The notes under the pieces: generated by a model
Databases searched by the model: none
The model's input: only the letters and a program-made list of their open reading frames with translations
What the model was told of the DNA's origin: nothing
NCBI GenBank assembly: GCA_030220185.1
Contig: JASPKZ010007797.1
Location: 2,772,001 to 2,836,000, forward strand
Source: Diploptera punctata
Taxonomy: Eukaryota; Arthropoda; Insecta; Blattodea; Blaberidae
Direction: 5' to 3'
Length of the DNA: 64,000 nucleotides
In this document: one piece after another, positions 10,419 through 21,275 of the stretch
Layout: each line of letters starts with the position of its first letter
How positions within the stretch are numbered: position 1 is the stretch's first letter
Program-made: the position numbers and the translations under genes

Positions 10419-10600
10419 ACAATAGGAAGTAACATTAAGAGGTTTACTTAATAATTAAGCTATTTGGTATGTATTCTTACCTCTTACGGTTGTTTTTGTT
10501 GAACATATGTTTCACGGCTTGTTAGCCCCATCTTCAGCTATTTCAGACATATGTTTAACAAAAACAACCATGAGAGTTTTTTCTTGTAATCTTGTAAGCC
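10419..10600. mobile_element. PLE 3'-end palindrome
   Basis: The left end is TAGGAAGTAACATTAAGAGG, followed by CTTACCTCTTACGGTTG and its partial mirror. It carries a hammerhead motif and is close kin to 19388-19622. The right arm is truncated. Confidence 0.75.
10500..10539 (-). ncRNA. Hammerhead-like motif
   Basis: Minus strand: CTGAAGA, stem II with GGGGCT/AGCC-type pairing, GAAA, the self-complementary ACATATGT, T, then CAA. Core intact; stem I begins with one C-G pair and is then imperfect. In frame it reads I-A-E-D-G-A-N-K-P-stop. Confidence 0.65.
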
Positions 10601-10990
10601 CATGTTTCCCTTAACAGAGATTTTAGGCGCTCTCCCCCTACAGGGAAGAATTTGAACCATACTAATTTAGTTATACTCGTTTTCGTATAGATGTCACTTG
10701 ATTGGTCCGTGGTCAGCGTTCTGCCTCATACTGTCATCTAGGAAACCAAGGTAGTACTAGGACGGGAAAATTTGGTAAATTTTGCTTAGAGGCCTTTTCA
10801 TTCAGGCTTAAGGATCTTTTACGAGCCTGAAAATCTTCAGACTCAGGACCCACGGCTTAAAGTCCCTCCCGGAGGGCTTGCTCCTTGGATTTTTCCATCC
10901 TAAAAAATCCATCGACCCCGGCCGGGTTTGAACCTGCGACCCTCGGGACCAGAGGCAAGGAGCATAACCACTAGTCCACCGCGGCCGGTA
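10601..10990 (-). mobile_element. SINE family D, long copy
   Basis: Minus strand: a tRNA-like head GCCGCGGTGGACTAGTGGTT with B box GCAGGTTCAAACCCGGC, then a body with CTCCGGGAGGGACTTTAAGC-like sequence and AGGCTCGTAAAAGATCC, ending near CCTGTAGGGGGAGAGCGCC. Copies of the same structure are at 23284-23645, 26020-26372 and 56575-56875, and a remnant lies at 50065-50240. Confidence 0.8.
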
Positions 10991-11036
10991 CCATAAGAGT
11001 TAAGAATACATAGACCAAATATCTTAATTATTAGTA

Positions 11037-11240
11037 ACATGGTTGCCAGATTATTCATTTGATCAATGACTACTGTAGGTGTTGGATTATTTAAAAAACA
11101 CAGTATTTGCAGTGCTCCCCTCGCAGCCAAACAACACAACACAGGGGACAGGAAGTGGCAACATAGTAAGGGAAGGAAGAGAATCAACAGCACATTCCTA
11201 GCATATTTTCCACATGCAGATATAACTTGGTCAAGTAATA
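11037..11240 (+). repeat. Dispersed repeat, copy 2
   Basis: Partner of 10217-10405 in the same orientation. It is about 800 bp away, so either a local duplication or two insertions of one element. SINE D at 10601-10990 lies between them. Confidence 0.6.
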
Positions 11241-11429
11241 CCATCAATAGAGTAGGCCCTGTTCTTGCTTAAAATAAAGAACTCTACAAATCATCATCCA
11301 TGCAAGTATTAGGCATCTGGCCTGTTAGGATCTCAAAGAGGAATTTTCCATTCAGCGCTTTATCTCAATATAACTATATCATTTTTCCATTTATTAGTAT
11401 TATTATATTTATCATGAACAAAGAAATTA

Positions 11430-11990
11430 AACATAGGCCCAATACTGGAAATGTGTGCTATTATGCATTAAAGGGACTCTTGATGTTCCAGCTCCTTTCA
11501 AAAAACGTTAAACTGAAAATATATAAAACTATTATTCTACTAGTTATATTATATGGATGCAAAACATGAACTCTTACTTTAAGGGAGGAAAGGAGGTTAC
11601 GAGTATTAGAGAATAAAGTTCTTAGGAAATTTTTTGGACCAAAGAGAGACGAACAGACAGGTAAATGGAGAAACTACATATCAGTGAACTGCATGGTCTT
11701 TATAGGAAGCCAGATATAACAAGAGTTAAGACTTGAAGACTGTGATGAGGACATGTGGCATGAATGGGAATGAAAGACGTGCATTTAAGCTTCTTGTAGG
11801 AAAACCAGAAGGGAAAATGCCCAGTCGGTAGACCAAGAATAAGGTGGGAGAATAACATTAACTATGATTTGAGGGAAGTAGATTATACAGGGAATGATTG
11901 AAAAACATTAGCTCAGGATAGGGATGTATGGAGAGCTTATGTACGTGTGGCCATGAACCTATGGGTTCAATAGTGGCAATCAGTAAGTTA
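11430..11990 (+). pseudogene. LINE 3' fragment, type 1
   Basis: Translation in shifting frames gives KLKIYKTIILLVILYGCKT, LREERRLRVLENKVLRKFFG and, past stops, remnants of a wRxYvrvAMNL-like end. This is the region after the reverse transcriptase palm of a non-LTR retrotransposon. It is 5' truncated with several stops and frameshifts. Copies of its end are at 13390-13815, 32585-32690 and 63160-63660. Confidence 0.75.
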
Positions 11991-12099
11991 ATTAGTTATT
12001 ATTATATTTATTCAAAGTTTTATCACCTCTACAGGACTCCTCCAAGGGTATTGTTTGTAATCAATAGCACTTTTTTTACACGCTTTATATTAGCTTGAC

Positions 12100-12600
12100 C
12101 TGTATCTATCTATGTAACTGAATCTTTCAACGCGATTTTCACCCACTTAAAATAATTGGATCGACTTGAAATGTTGTATACCTGTAAAGGACCCATGACA
12201 ATAAAATAATTTCATATTTATTTTCTAAAATCCTGGCCAGAATCATCAGAAAATTAAAAAAAAGTGTCTTTATATTTATGTAACGGAATCTTTGAACACG
12301 ATTTTCACCCACTTAGAAACATAGGATAGACTTGAAACTTTGTATACTTGTATAGGACCCGTGACAATACAATAATTTCATATTTATTTTCTAAAACCCT
12401 GGCCAGAATTATCAGAAAATCAAAAAAAGTGTCTCTGTATTTATGTAACGGAATCTTTGAACACGATTTTCACCCACTTAGAAACATTGGATCGACTTGA
12501 AACTTTGTGTACTTGTAAAGGACCCGCGACACTACAATAATTTCATATTTTGTTTCTAAAATCCTGGCCAGAATCATCAGTAAATAAAAAAAAATTACAA
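12100..12600 (+). repeat. Tandem repeat, about 160 bp x 3
   Basis: Three head-to-tail units each contain TATGTAACGGAATCTTTGAA (or close), GATTTTCACCCACTTA, TGGATCGACTTGAAA and TCCTGGCCAGAATCATCAG. Units start near 12110, 12272 and 12430. No reading frame is shared. The repeat abuts the tRNA-like sequence that follows. Confidence 0.8.
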
Positions 12601-12639
12601 CTGGTATAATAGGTTTGCGGACTTGTCGACTTTTTAGTC

Positions 12640-12745
12640 AATCGTTGTAAGAGCTCAGTTGGTAGAGCGGTGAGCTAGTGGTATATAATTTCAGTAATCC
12701 TTGGGTCGCTGGTTCAAATCTGGCTGGGGAGGATTTTTTTTTTTA
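12640..12745 (+). mobile_element. tRNA-derived sequence with an internal insertion
   Basis: AGAGCTCAGTTGGTAGAGCG is a good A-box region and GGTTCAAATCTGGC a good B box, but they are separated by about 15 more bases than usual, including TGGTATATAATTTC. A T-run follows. It could be a decayed tRNA-derived SINE, or a tRNA with an intron-like insert. Confidence 0.55.
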
Positions 12746-12835
12746 GAAGAGTAATACTTTTAGCTCATACTACAATAGTATCGAATTTAAAGATATTTAC
12801 ATTTTTATCTTATTCTGTAAAATATTAAAACTAAA

Positions 12836-13315
12836 AAATAAATAATAGTTTTAAAAAACTAAAACAGCACACTTTATTAGAAAACCAAACTCAAAAATGA
12901 AAAATAATTTTAATTTCCAACACGCTTGGGATAAATTTAAAGTGGTCAACAAAAAAATCATCTCCAACACATATAGAATAAAACTAGAGTTATCAACAAA
13001 AAGAAAATAATTTTACCATCAAAAGCGTGGGGTGCTTTTTATGATTTTATATTTTCTTCTTAGAGACTTTGCTTTTACCAATATCTGTTTATTATCAAAT
13101 ATATTAATTGATATAGAGCACACCATGCTTTTGATGGTAAAATTATTTTCTTTTTGTTGATAACTCTAGTTTTATTCTATATGTGTTGGAGATGATTTTT
13201 TTGTTGACCACTTTAAATTTATCCCAAGCGTGTTGGAAATTAAAATTATTTTTCATTTTTGAGTTCGGTTTTCTAATAAAGCGTGCTGTTTTAGTTTTTT
13301 AAAACTAATATTTAT
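12836..13315. repeat. Large palindrome, arms about 195 bp
   Basis: Arms 12836-13032 and 13120-13315 are almost perfect inverted copies, containing ACAGCACACTTTATTAGAAA and CATCTCCAACACATATAG. A loop of about 88 bp separates them. No tRNA, hammerhead or coding content. A foldback or MITE-like transposon is likely. Confidence 0.8.
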
Positions 13316-13389
13316 TAAATTTATTAAACTATTATTTATTAAATTTATTTGGATATAAGTTTAAGACTATTATATAATGTCCTATGTTT

Positions 13390-13815
13390 GAGCCTTTGTC
13401 AAGTGTCAGTAGGTAGACCAAGAATGAGATGGAAGAATAACATTAACCATTATATTAGAAGAGAAAAATTATACGCTCAGAGTGGGGGTTGAACCCAAGA
13501 CCTTTGGCTTTCTAGGCCAATGCTCTACCACTCAGCTACCTGAGAAACTCCAATCTAAACACAAATTTTTCTCTTATACGTTGTTAATTCCCGATCGCCA
13601 AATGCTATGAGCATTTGCTCGATCATGCAAGTGGCGGCATCTTGTTTAAGAAGACATTTATTGGGAATTTAAACACTACTTTATTAACCATTATTTGAGT
13701 GAAGTAGATTTACAGGGGATGATTAGAAAACATTAGCTCAGGATAGGAATGTATGGAGAACTTATGTCCATGTAGCCATGAACTTAAGGGTTCAATAATG
13801 CCTGAGAGTTAGTTA
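13390..13815 (+). pseudogene. LINE type 1 tail split by a tRNA-like insertion
   Basis: Segments 13390-13453 and 13683-13815 are one LINE 3' end, matching 11830-11990 (AGTAGGTAGACCAAGAATGA, then GCTCAGGATAGGAATGTATG). They are interrupted by 13454-13682. Confidence 0.75.
13454..13682 (-). mobile_element. tRNA-like element, single copy with 12-bp duplication
   Basis: The insert is flanked by ATTAACCATTAT at 13442-13453 and 13683-13694. On the minus strand it runs from AAAGTAGTGTTTAAATTCCC through GTATAAGAG and a tRNA-like CAGGTAGCTGAGTGGTAGAG with B box GGTTCAACCCCC to TTTTTCTCTT. This copy shows that the single unit of about 229 bp is itself mobile. The inverted pairs elsewhere contain two such units. 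Confidence 0.8.
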
Positions 13816-14060
13816 TAAGTTTTAAGACTTTGATCATGGGAATTCACATTGAAAAAAAAAATGATTACATCCATAACCTATTATTTGCAAAAGACTTACC
13901 CCCATCACTGCAGCCTCTCACTCCTCACAGCTTCACCAACTCTGAATTTGAAGAGTGGGGATGATACTATCTCATAACTAATGTCTTTTATTTGACAAAA
14001 TTTTACTTTAGATGAGGTACATTTACATCATGTTTGTAGCTTTTTTTTCTCAATATTACA

Positions 14061-14395
14061 TAAGATATGGATGATGCATCATACATGATTAGAAAATTAA
14101 TCGAGGATCATGAAAAATGGGTATTAGAAATTAATATGAATAAAACACATTATTTAACAATCAATATTAATGAACAATATATTACAGGAATGAATGACAT
14201 TAAACATGTAAACAAATTTAAATATCTGGGATGAATCTTTAAAAAAAGTAGGTTCATCACAATCAGAAATAGAGAAAAGAATAGCAGATTGACAGAGAAT
14301 AATTGTCAGTATTAAGAGTAAAAACATCCTTTATAGAACAAAGACATTTATTTATCCCTCAGGATTCCTTATCTAGGGGATATGTGGATGGCGAC
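14061..14395 (+). pseudogene. LINE reverse transcriptase fragment
   Basis: Broken frames give KLIEDHEKWVLEINMNKTHY and KHVNKFKYLG, typical of the region just after the catalytic aspartates of a non-LTR reverse transcriptase. The catalytic FADD itself is degraded. Confidence 0.65.
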
Positions 14396-14731
14396 CACAA
14401 GGTGCCCAAGCTGAGCAAAACATTTCTTCCACTTACTTGTGTTTTGCACTCTTTTAACTTTACTATCTAACCTCTCTTGGTTAACTCTTGTTTTTTCAAC
14501 CCTGACACTATTAGGGCATCTGAGGGCTAGGGAGTCTTTCCTTTCTTCCATTTCTTCTTTCCTTTATTTTTCTTTTCTTCTCCAGAAAAGCCTGACCAGA
14601 GACTATAAGATGGCAGCCCCATCACTGGTCTTGCCTTCCTTTGGCCAGCAACCAATCAAAGGGACTATTATTATGCTTTCAAGTCTTATACGAGAATTTC
14701 CCGGAAGGATTAAACTAATGATGACCAAAGC

Positions 14732-14995
14732 ATGAAAAAGGACAACTCTTGGAAGAAAAAAAAAATTTTGCTTTTTAGCACATGGAATGTACAAGGCATT
14801 AACTATATAGATGATCAATTAGATGATATATTGTGCAAAAAGGGGATTTCATTAGCTTATCTAGAAAGAATGAGTTCAAATCGGATCCCCAAAGCTGTTT
14901 ATAATTATATACCAAGAGGACGAAGATCAGTGGGCTGTCCTATGAAACGCTGGAGGGAAAATACTTGGAAGGAAGAAGAAGAAGAAGAATAAATT
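14732..14995 (+). pseudogene. Internally deleted LINE, start joined to end
   Basis: The frame begins with LLFSTWNVQGIN and a DDQLDDILCKKGISLAYLE stretch, typical of the N terminus of a LINE endonuclease. It then jumps to RIPKAVYNYIPRGRRSVGCP and RWRENTW, typical of the extreme C terminus, and ends in (GAA)n. Almost all of the reverse transcriptase is missing. Upstream, 14396-14731 may be the 5' leader of this LINE. Confidence 0.7.
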
Positions 14996-15019
14996 TATTT
15001 ATAAGGTCATTGAAAAGAG

Positions 15020-15385
15020 TATTAGTCCCGCGCCGTAGCCGAGCGGTTAAGGTAGGAAGCCTTGGCGCAGAGCTACGGGACTTGCGCTGGTTCGAGTCTC
15101 CATGGGGGAAGAAATTTTCTCATGGTATTTCGGCCAGTATGGGACCGGTGCCCACCCAGCATCGTGAGGCAATTGGGTAGCTACAATAAGTAACGGCTCC
15201 AGGTTGAGGAACCAGCTATAACGACTGGGGGACTCGACATGCTAACCACATGTCACCCCTACACTAGCTGTTGATCATCTACCTCTGTGATTGACACATG
15301 TGGATGTGAAGGGCCAGCAGCCGGCTGGTAAAAGGGCAACCGCTGAAAAGTGGAAAGACCCTCAATCGGATCGGAAAAGAGTATT
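15020..15385 (+). mobile_element. SINE family A, long copy
   Basis: The head CGCCGTAGCCGAGCGGTTAA resembles a class II tRNA (Leu/Ser type), with B box TGGTTCGAGTCTCC. The body contains CCCACCCAGCATCGTGAGGC and GGTAGCTACAATAAGTAACG. Other copies: 293-485, 26410-26610 and 54064-54345. Confidence 0.8.
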
Positions 15386-15399
15386 ATGAATGGACAATT

Positions 15400-15525
15400 A
15401 AAAGGTGCCAAGTTAACAAGCTATTAACAGCAGAGATGCCCCTCTTTTATTCCCTATTTGTGCCACATGTCCTGACCATTGCAGTCTACAAGACTTAACT
15501 GTTCTTATTATATAATACTAGCTAA
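15400..15525 (-). pseudogene. Short LINE fragment
   Basis: Minus-strand sequence around GCCACATGTCCTGACCATTG and its neighbours matches part of the LINE type seen at 32985-33400. Diverged and truncated. Confidence 0.4.
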
Positions 15526-15990
15526 TACCCGATGTGTGCTGCTATGCCTATGTAATTGAAGATTAATGTGCTTTTATGTTTAGTTGAATAAGTAAGAGGA
15601 AAAATAATTATAAATTTGCACCGTGTGATCCTGCCAATCTTTTATAATCAATTGAGTTGGTGTTTACTTGATGAAAATCCATATTTATTAATTCTATTCC
15701 AATTTAATCATTGTTTCGATCCAAATTTTGAAATTTTACATGTTTGTGATAAGGGTAAGAAGTTAGATCTTTTGGAGACTGTAGAAATTAATACATTTAA
15801 ATGTAGTAACAAACTGTTAAATTCTCAACTTGATTTGAATGAATCCCCTTTGTTAAATTAAAAAATTTAAATAAATATTGTTGTATTGTTGCTTAGATCA
15901 GTTGGAACACAATTCATAATTTGTTAACATGTCTGAAGAAGGTACAGTGTACCGAAACAGCTGTCACTGAATTATATAATAAATATGAAA
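15526..15990. repeat. Dispersed repeat with a weak palindromic core
   Basis: The left end shares CTAATACCCGATGTGTGCTG-like sequence with the tandem units at 16745-17300. Further right, TGTCTGAAGAAGGTACAGTG is seen but no complete hammerhead. An 81-codon frame at 15616-15861 is not recognised. Confidence 0.4.
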
Positions 15991-16269
15991 ATCAAATAAT
16001 ACAATCTTTTATAATTACATTGAGTTTGAAAGTTTTGAGTAACTGTATCCACATTCCTTTGCCCGGGCCCATAGAAGGCAAAGATTAATCCACCTTTCCT
16101 TAGTAAATTACTAAACATATAGTACTGAATGCTAAACAGTATTATAATTGTGGAAGCTAGAAGTAAAAAGGGGATTAATTTGGCTTGAGTTTAGAATATA
16201 TATCAATACCAAACATGACTAGCTACGCAATTAGTAAACATAAGTTAACTAAAAAAAATGTAACTTTTA

Positions 16270-16700
16270 ATTAGAGTCATAAGTCAGATAATTGAAATAC
16301 AAATAATATAACAAAAGTTCATCTTCTTGACCATGAAAGAAAAAAACATGAATGAAATAATATAAATCGGTCATCAAAAGAAAAAGTCAATAACAATGAT
16401 AATAAACATACATACACACACTCAATCCAGTCCAGCCAAGGGCTAGGGTTGACAGTCCTGGTTGGCCTACCCTGGCTTGTGGGACTGATTAAACCAAATA
16501 GCTCCCTCAAGCTACCGTTGATCTGACCACGACACTTCCAAAGTAGATGATGACCTTGATACAAACTTGCACAGCTTATTTGAGGCTTTCGATAACAAGG
16601 GGAGGATGCGCAGTCACACGCAGAGCATAAAGAAGGAGCGGGGTGGGTTACATAGGATAGAGGACAACGAAGACAGGAATTTGGCACTGTTCTATAACAT
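16270..16700. other. GC-richer island of unknown origin
   Basis: Bases 16420-16690 are clearly richer in G and C than their surroundings. A 122-codon minus frame (16319-16687) is open but shows no recognisable domain, and its composition looks like chance. It could be an old exon or an unknown element. Confidence 0.3.
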
Positions 16701-16744
16701 CACTGTAGAAGGAAGACACGATGATGTAGTAGTTGCGTAGTTTT

Positions 16745-17300
16745 ACGTACCGAAAAGGTGATTTCGGTACAAATTTATATTTTTTAGATACCCCATGCTG
16801 ATTACCCGGCGTTGCTCGGGAATCTACTTATCCTGATCTTCTTGACATAAATGAGCTGAAATATGAAAATTAATGTGTTTTATGTTTAGTTAATTAAGTA
16901 AAAGGAGAAAATTATATCGTCATTATTATTAGATACCCTATGCTGTTTACCCGGCATTGTCTGGATATCTACTAATCTCGATCTTCTTGGCATAAATGAG
17001 CTGAAAGACAAAAATTAATGTACTTCTTATGATTAGTTGAATAAGTAAAATGAAAAATAATTATAAATGTATATCGTAATTTTTTAAGATTCCCCATACT
17101 GATCCGGTGATGTCTGGGAATCTACTTATCTTGATCTTCTTGTCATAAATGAGCTAAAAGACAAAATTCGTTATTGTGAGTTATCTGTAAATGAATACCC
17201 ACCATGTGCTGCTATGCTTGCACAGGAATCTACGTACTTGTCTCGATTTTCTTGGCATCAATGAAAAATGGTTATTGTGAGTTATCCATAAGAGATAAAC
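16745..17300 (+). repeat. Diverged tandem repeat, about 175 bp x 3 to 4
   Basis: Units begin with CCATGCTGATTACCCGGCGT or close variants and contain ATCTTCTTGACATAAATGAG. Starts are near 16785, 16930, 17095 and 17200. The GCGTTGCTCGGGAATCTACT part resembles a motif common in dispersed arthropod repeats and recurs at 45425. Confidence 0.7.
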
Positions 17301-18290
17301 ATATGCCGTCATGGACTTTTTTGTAGAGTTTTTTAAGATATTCAATTCTGTGTACATTAATTTTGTGTATTTGTTATGGTTCAGGCAGCATAAGCCATTT
17401 AAACGTTCAAAGAGCTACTTTTTTTCATGTTTTCCACTAAAAAGGGCGATTTTTAAGGGTGTAGGAGTTGAGTATCAAAACTCTCTTATAGCCTGTGTTC
17501 ATCCCGGAAATCTCCTGAACATTTTGCAAAAAGCCCCATCACAATTGGATCAACAGTATGGCCACGCATATAGTACGATCAAACAAACAAACATTTTTTA
17601 TATTAGATAAAGATCATAAAAAATAGTTATTTCTCAGCCAGAAAAATGCTCACTGAACTTGGTGATAGCAATTAAGGGGAGTATCTATGAACATTACTCT
17701 TTTCTCAATAATTTCCATACTCACTATTTACCTTTAACTTTGATTATCTCAAAATATTTGGAGGACGAGTTCATTATGTTGACTTGTGAATATCTCATAT
17801 TTTCCATTGTTTATGTGGTACTTTGTCCTGACTCCTGTTATTCCTTGTTGTAAAATAGCATCTGTAAAGGTTCTATTTGTATATAGTACATATCATATTA
17901 TTATAGTGGAATTAATGGATCTTTGAACTTCTGGCAGCTCACTATTTGAAAATTGTGGATCAGTGTACCATAGCAACAAATTTAACCTTGACAACAACCA
18001 ATCAGTGTGTGATCACCCCTTACACTCCTGCCCACAAACTCATACACCCCTGTAAAATATTTTAAAAAATTAATATATCTTCTCCAAAATAATACAACCA
18101 CATGTTTTTAGTTTAGATTTTGTTCTTTGTGTTTGGATATCATTTTTATTGTATATATTAGTATTAAATTAATTAGAGAGTGTCTCTGTTATAATTTGAT
18201 GGTCAAGAGCATAAGTAGACCAAATTCAAAAACTGTGCTAGGACTATTTCATGAAGAAAAAAATCTAATGTTAAAATAATTATTTTTTTT
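17301..18290. other. Stretch without recognised features
   Basis: Open frames of 64 to 99 codons occur (17311-17610, 17659-17853) but show no domain, and the sequence is strongly AT-biased. Probably not coding. Confidence 0.4.
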
Positions 18291-18403
18291 GAAGAGATTT
18301 TTTTCTGAACCAGGATTTGAACCCAAGTTCTCTACATTTGCATATTATTGAATTAACTGCTTGTGCTACCCAGGCATCTCAATTCAGGTACAAATTTTTT
18401 CAA
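18291..18403 (-). mobile_element. tRNA-like element fragment
   Basis: The minus strand carries a B-box-like GGGTTCAAATCCTGGTTCAG and a GAAGAG-type tail. Diverged. Confidence 0.45.
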
Positions 18404-19235
18404 GCTCTTATATAATAAAGGTTATAGGAAAACGGAAAAGAGGAATTCCATGGGGGATTAATAATCCTCTTAACGACCTTGACTTTGCAGATGACATATG
18501 TTTGCTAGCTCAGAGATATAGGGATATGGAGACTAAGGTTAAGAGGCTACAAGATGAAGCAAAGAATGTTAGATTAAAAATAAACTCCTCTAAAACAAAA
18601 CAGGTGAGGATAAATTGTAACAATCAAAATAAATTGAAAGTTAATGATGAAGAAGTTGAATCCTTCATATATTTAGGAAGTTTGGTTACAAAGACCGGAG
18701 GAGCAGAAGAAGATATAAAAAGATGAATTTGTCTAGCAAATGGAGCTTTTGCATGGTTATACCCCATATGGAAAACTATGAACATCTCTTTGAAGACAAA
18801 ACTTAGACTGTTCAACACCATCATAAAATCAGTCCTCCTCTATGGTTACGAAACATGGAAAGTTACAGAAGCAACAAATAAAAAGTTGCAGACCTTTGTA
18901 AACAGATGTCTGAGGTATATTTTAAATATAAGATGACCGGAAATAATATCAAATGAAGAACTGTGGAAAAAAACCAACCAATCTCCAATATGTCACCAAA
19001 TAAAACAAAGAAAGTGGAATTGGATAGGCCACACATTGAGAAAACTGACGGAGCCATTGAGAAGACTGCACTAGATTGGGATCCGCAAGGAGTAAAAAAG
19101 AGGGATTACCTAGGAAAACTTGGAAGTGATCAGTAGAGGAGGAAGCAAAGGAAAGAGGGAAAAGCTGGAAACAAGTGAAATGGCTGGCTGGAAGCAGAGT
19201 GCACTGGAGGAACTTTACTGCTACCTTATGTTCCA
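18404..19235 (+). pseudogene. LINE reverse transcriptase 3' part, type 2
   Basis: The frame contains NDLDFADDICLLAQRYRDME, where FADD is the catalytic motif of non-LTR reverse transcriptases, then SFIYLGSLVTKTGGAEEDIK. After a stop it continues with KTKLRLFNTIIKSVLLYGYE and [12 protein letters not shown]. At least two stops, so inactive. It is the best preserved LINE palm in the window. Confidence 0.82.
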
Positions 19236-19387
19236 TTTAAGAACTACAGGAAATAAATATATAATCCTGCACATTCCTAGAGATGAACTATCATTCACAA
19301 TGCAATTGGTTACCTTCTTATTCAAGAAGACTTTTGGTTGGATTATTAATGCTACTGATATAGATGTAAATATATTATTATGATTTT

Positions 19388-19622
19388 AAAATACAATAGG
19401 AAGTAACATTAAGAGGTTTATTTAATAATTAAAACATTTTGTCTGTTCATTCTTACCTCTTAGAGTTGTTTTTTGTTGAACATATGTTTCAGAGCTCCTT
19501 AGCCTCATCGTCAGCGATTACAGACTTGATGATGATGGGGCTAAGAAGCTCTGAAACATATGTTTGACAAAAACAACTCTTAAGAGGTAAGAATGAACAG
19601 ACAAAATGTTTTAATTATATTA
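19388..19622. mobile_element. PLE palindrome with two hammerhead motifs
   Basis: The left end is ATAGGAAGTAACATTAAGAG; the arms CTTACCTCTTAGAGTTG and CAACTCTTAAGAGGTAAG are mirrored. The right arm stops before the usual terminal sequence. It is close kin to 10419-10600. Confidence 0.8.
19477..19517 (-). ncRNA. Hammerhead-like motif
   Basis: Minus strand: CTGACGA, stem II with GAGGCT/AGCTC-type pairing, GAAA, self-complementary ACATATGT, T, C. Complete core with C at the variable seventh position. The mirror copy near 19524-19570 has a disrupted core (GATGATGA) and is probably inactive. Confidence 0.65.
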
Positions 19623-19653
19623 TTATGATCTTATGTGTAAATTTATACACTCA

Positions 19654-19681
19654 GATTGATTGATTGATTGATTGATTGATA
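19654..19681 (+). repeat. Microsatellite (GATT)n
   Basis: Seven tandem copies of GATT. Confidence 0.9.
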
Positions 19682-19694
19682 GTTTTTTAAAATT

Positions 19695-20030
19695 AATTTT
19701 TTTGAAAAATCAGCCATTGCAGCTCATAGGTTGCTAGAGAATCACAAAATTGTAAAAGAAACTAAACTTTTAAAACATTTAGAGAAGCCTTTGGAATTAA
19801 GAGTTTCATTGAAGATATACATTCAGAAGGACAAATATAGGTCCATGAATTTTGAGCAATATTTAATCTCCAAGTTCATAAAATCTGCACCAGATGACAG
19901 TTTGGAAGTGATGGTGATGGCACATTTTCAACAGTTGGAGTTTAGCTGAGGATATGAGCAATAGCTTCAGAAATAGGTTCTATGAAAATCACAGTTTTAT
20001 GAGGCGAGAAATAAAAATTGTTCTCTTATT
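19695..20030 (+). pseudogene. PLE endonuclease C-terminal fragment
   Basis: The frame contains ETKLLKHLEKPLELRVSLKI and YIQKDKYRSMNFEQYLISKF, the conserved LLKQ-EKP-EL...IYIQK region found after the GIY-YIG motif in other copies. The end, HFQQLEFS-stop, is followed by decayed hammerhead sequence and TTTATGAGGCGAGAAAT. Confidence 0.75.
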
Positions 20031-20035
20031 CATGT

Positions 20036-20215
20036 TATAAATAGAACATTTTTGCCTGAACTGAAATTTAAACCCAAGATCTCAGACATAATTATGTTTG
20101 AATTCAGATGCCTGGATAGCACAAATGGTTAGTGCACCAGTAAGTAAAATTGGAGATCTTGGGTTGAAATCTCGGTTTAGGCAAACATTTTTCTATATTT
20201 TTATTATTCATTTCA
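20036..20215. mobile_element. Inverted tRNA-like remnant
   Basis: Arms around TGCCTGAACTGAAATTTAAA and its complement, with B-box-like sequence on both strands. Related to 4884-5020. Confidence 0.5.
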
Positions 20216-20640
20216 TACATCTCATTGATGGATAAATTATGTTTGAAGAGAAAAATAATACACTCAGAGTGGGGTTTGAACCCAGGACCTTTCGCACATC
20301 AGGTGAATGCTCTACCAAATGAGCTATCTGAGCAATTCCAGTCTATATTAAATGAATAATAAAAGCATTGCAAGAAGCCGTACTGGCTTTATATGTAATG
20401 TAAAATTCCTAATTAAATGTCTTCTTAATAAAGATGCCACCATTTGCAAGATAGAAGCAAAGGTTTCATAGCATGGGAATTAACAATGTATATAAGAGAA
20501 ATATTTGTATTTAGATAGGAGTTGCTCTGTTAGCTCACTTGATAGAGCATTTGCCTAGGGTGTGAAAGGTCCTGGGTTTAAACCCCAGTCTGAGTGTATA
20601 TTTTTCTCTTCAAATATGAATGATTTTCAATGTTTTTATC
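20215..20640. mobile_element. Inverted pair of tRNA-like elements
   Basis: The outer ends are TAAATTATGTTTGAAGAGAA on the left and TTTTTCTCTTCAAATATGAA on the right. The tRNA-like cores are at about 20262-20334 (minus) and 20527-20600 (plus), the latter with GTTAGCTCACTTGATAGAGC and GGGTTTAAACCCC. A TATATAAGAG lies 35 to 40 bp before the plus core. Confidence 0.75.
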
Positions 20641-21066
20641 ACTAATTTAACACTTCTCACTGAACGATAAATTATATTTGAAAAAAATATATATATGCCT
20701 AGACCGGGCTCTCTATGCCAATGCTATAACAACTGAGCTACCTAGGCTTCCAATATAAATGCAAATTTTTCTCTTATACATAGTTAATTCCCGAGCGTCA
20801 AATGCTACAAGCCATTGCCCAATTATGCAAATGGCGGCTAGTATTTAAATTCCCAATCAAAAGTCTTCTTAAATAGAAGCCACCATTTGTGTAATCGAGC
20901 AACAGCTTGTAGAATTTGACACTCGGGAAATAACTATGTATAAGGGAAAAATTCGCGTTTAGGTTGGAGGCCTAGGTAGCTCATTGGTTAGAGCATTGGC
21001 ATAGAGAGCCAAAGATCCTAGGTTCAATCCCCAGTTTATGCGTATATTTTCCTCTTCAAATAAAAT
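20640..21066. mobile_element. Second inverted pair of tRNA-like elements
   Basis: Adjacent to the previous pair and built the same way. The cores have CTAGGTAGCTCATTGGTTAG and GGTTCAATCCCC on the plus side. The arms around the centre, TTCCCAATCAAAAGTCTTCT, are well matched. Confidence 0.75.
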
Positions 21067-21275
21067 TAATGATTTTGTATATATTTTATATTCATGGAAA
21101 GATATTGCCATGTTTGAATTACAATCCTGGCCACCTTGTTCTGTCTGCTGTCCTCTATGTATATGTGGCAACATTTTTCCCTCTTCTGCACTCCAGTTGT
21201 AGCTGCCGCAAGTTTAAAGATCTGTTAATGCCACTTATGCTTTATTCTAAACAAAATGTGATTTGAAATTTGCAG

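Noticed and set aside
16319..16687. 122-codon minus-strand frame as a gene
   Set aside because: No domain, odd composition with many Cys/Ser/Leu runs, no splice or promoter context. Listed only as a GC-richer island.
17311..17610. 99-codon plus-strand frame as a gene
   Set aside because: Phe/Tyr/Ser-rich translation typical of AT-rich noncoding DNA, no domain and no neighbouring exon.
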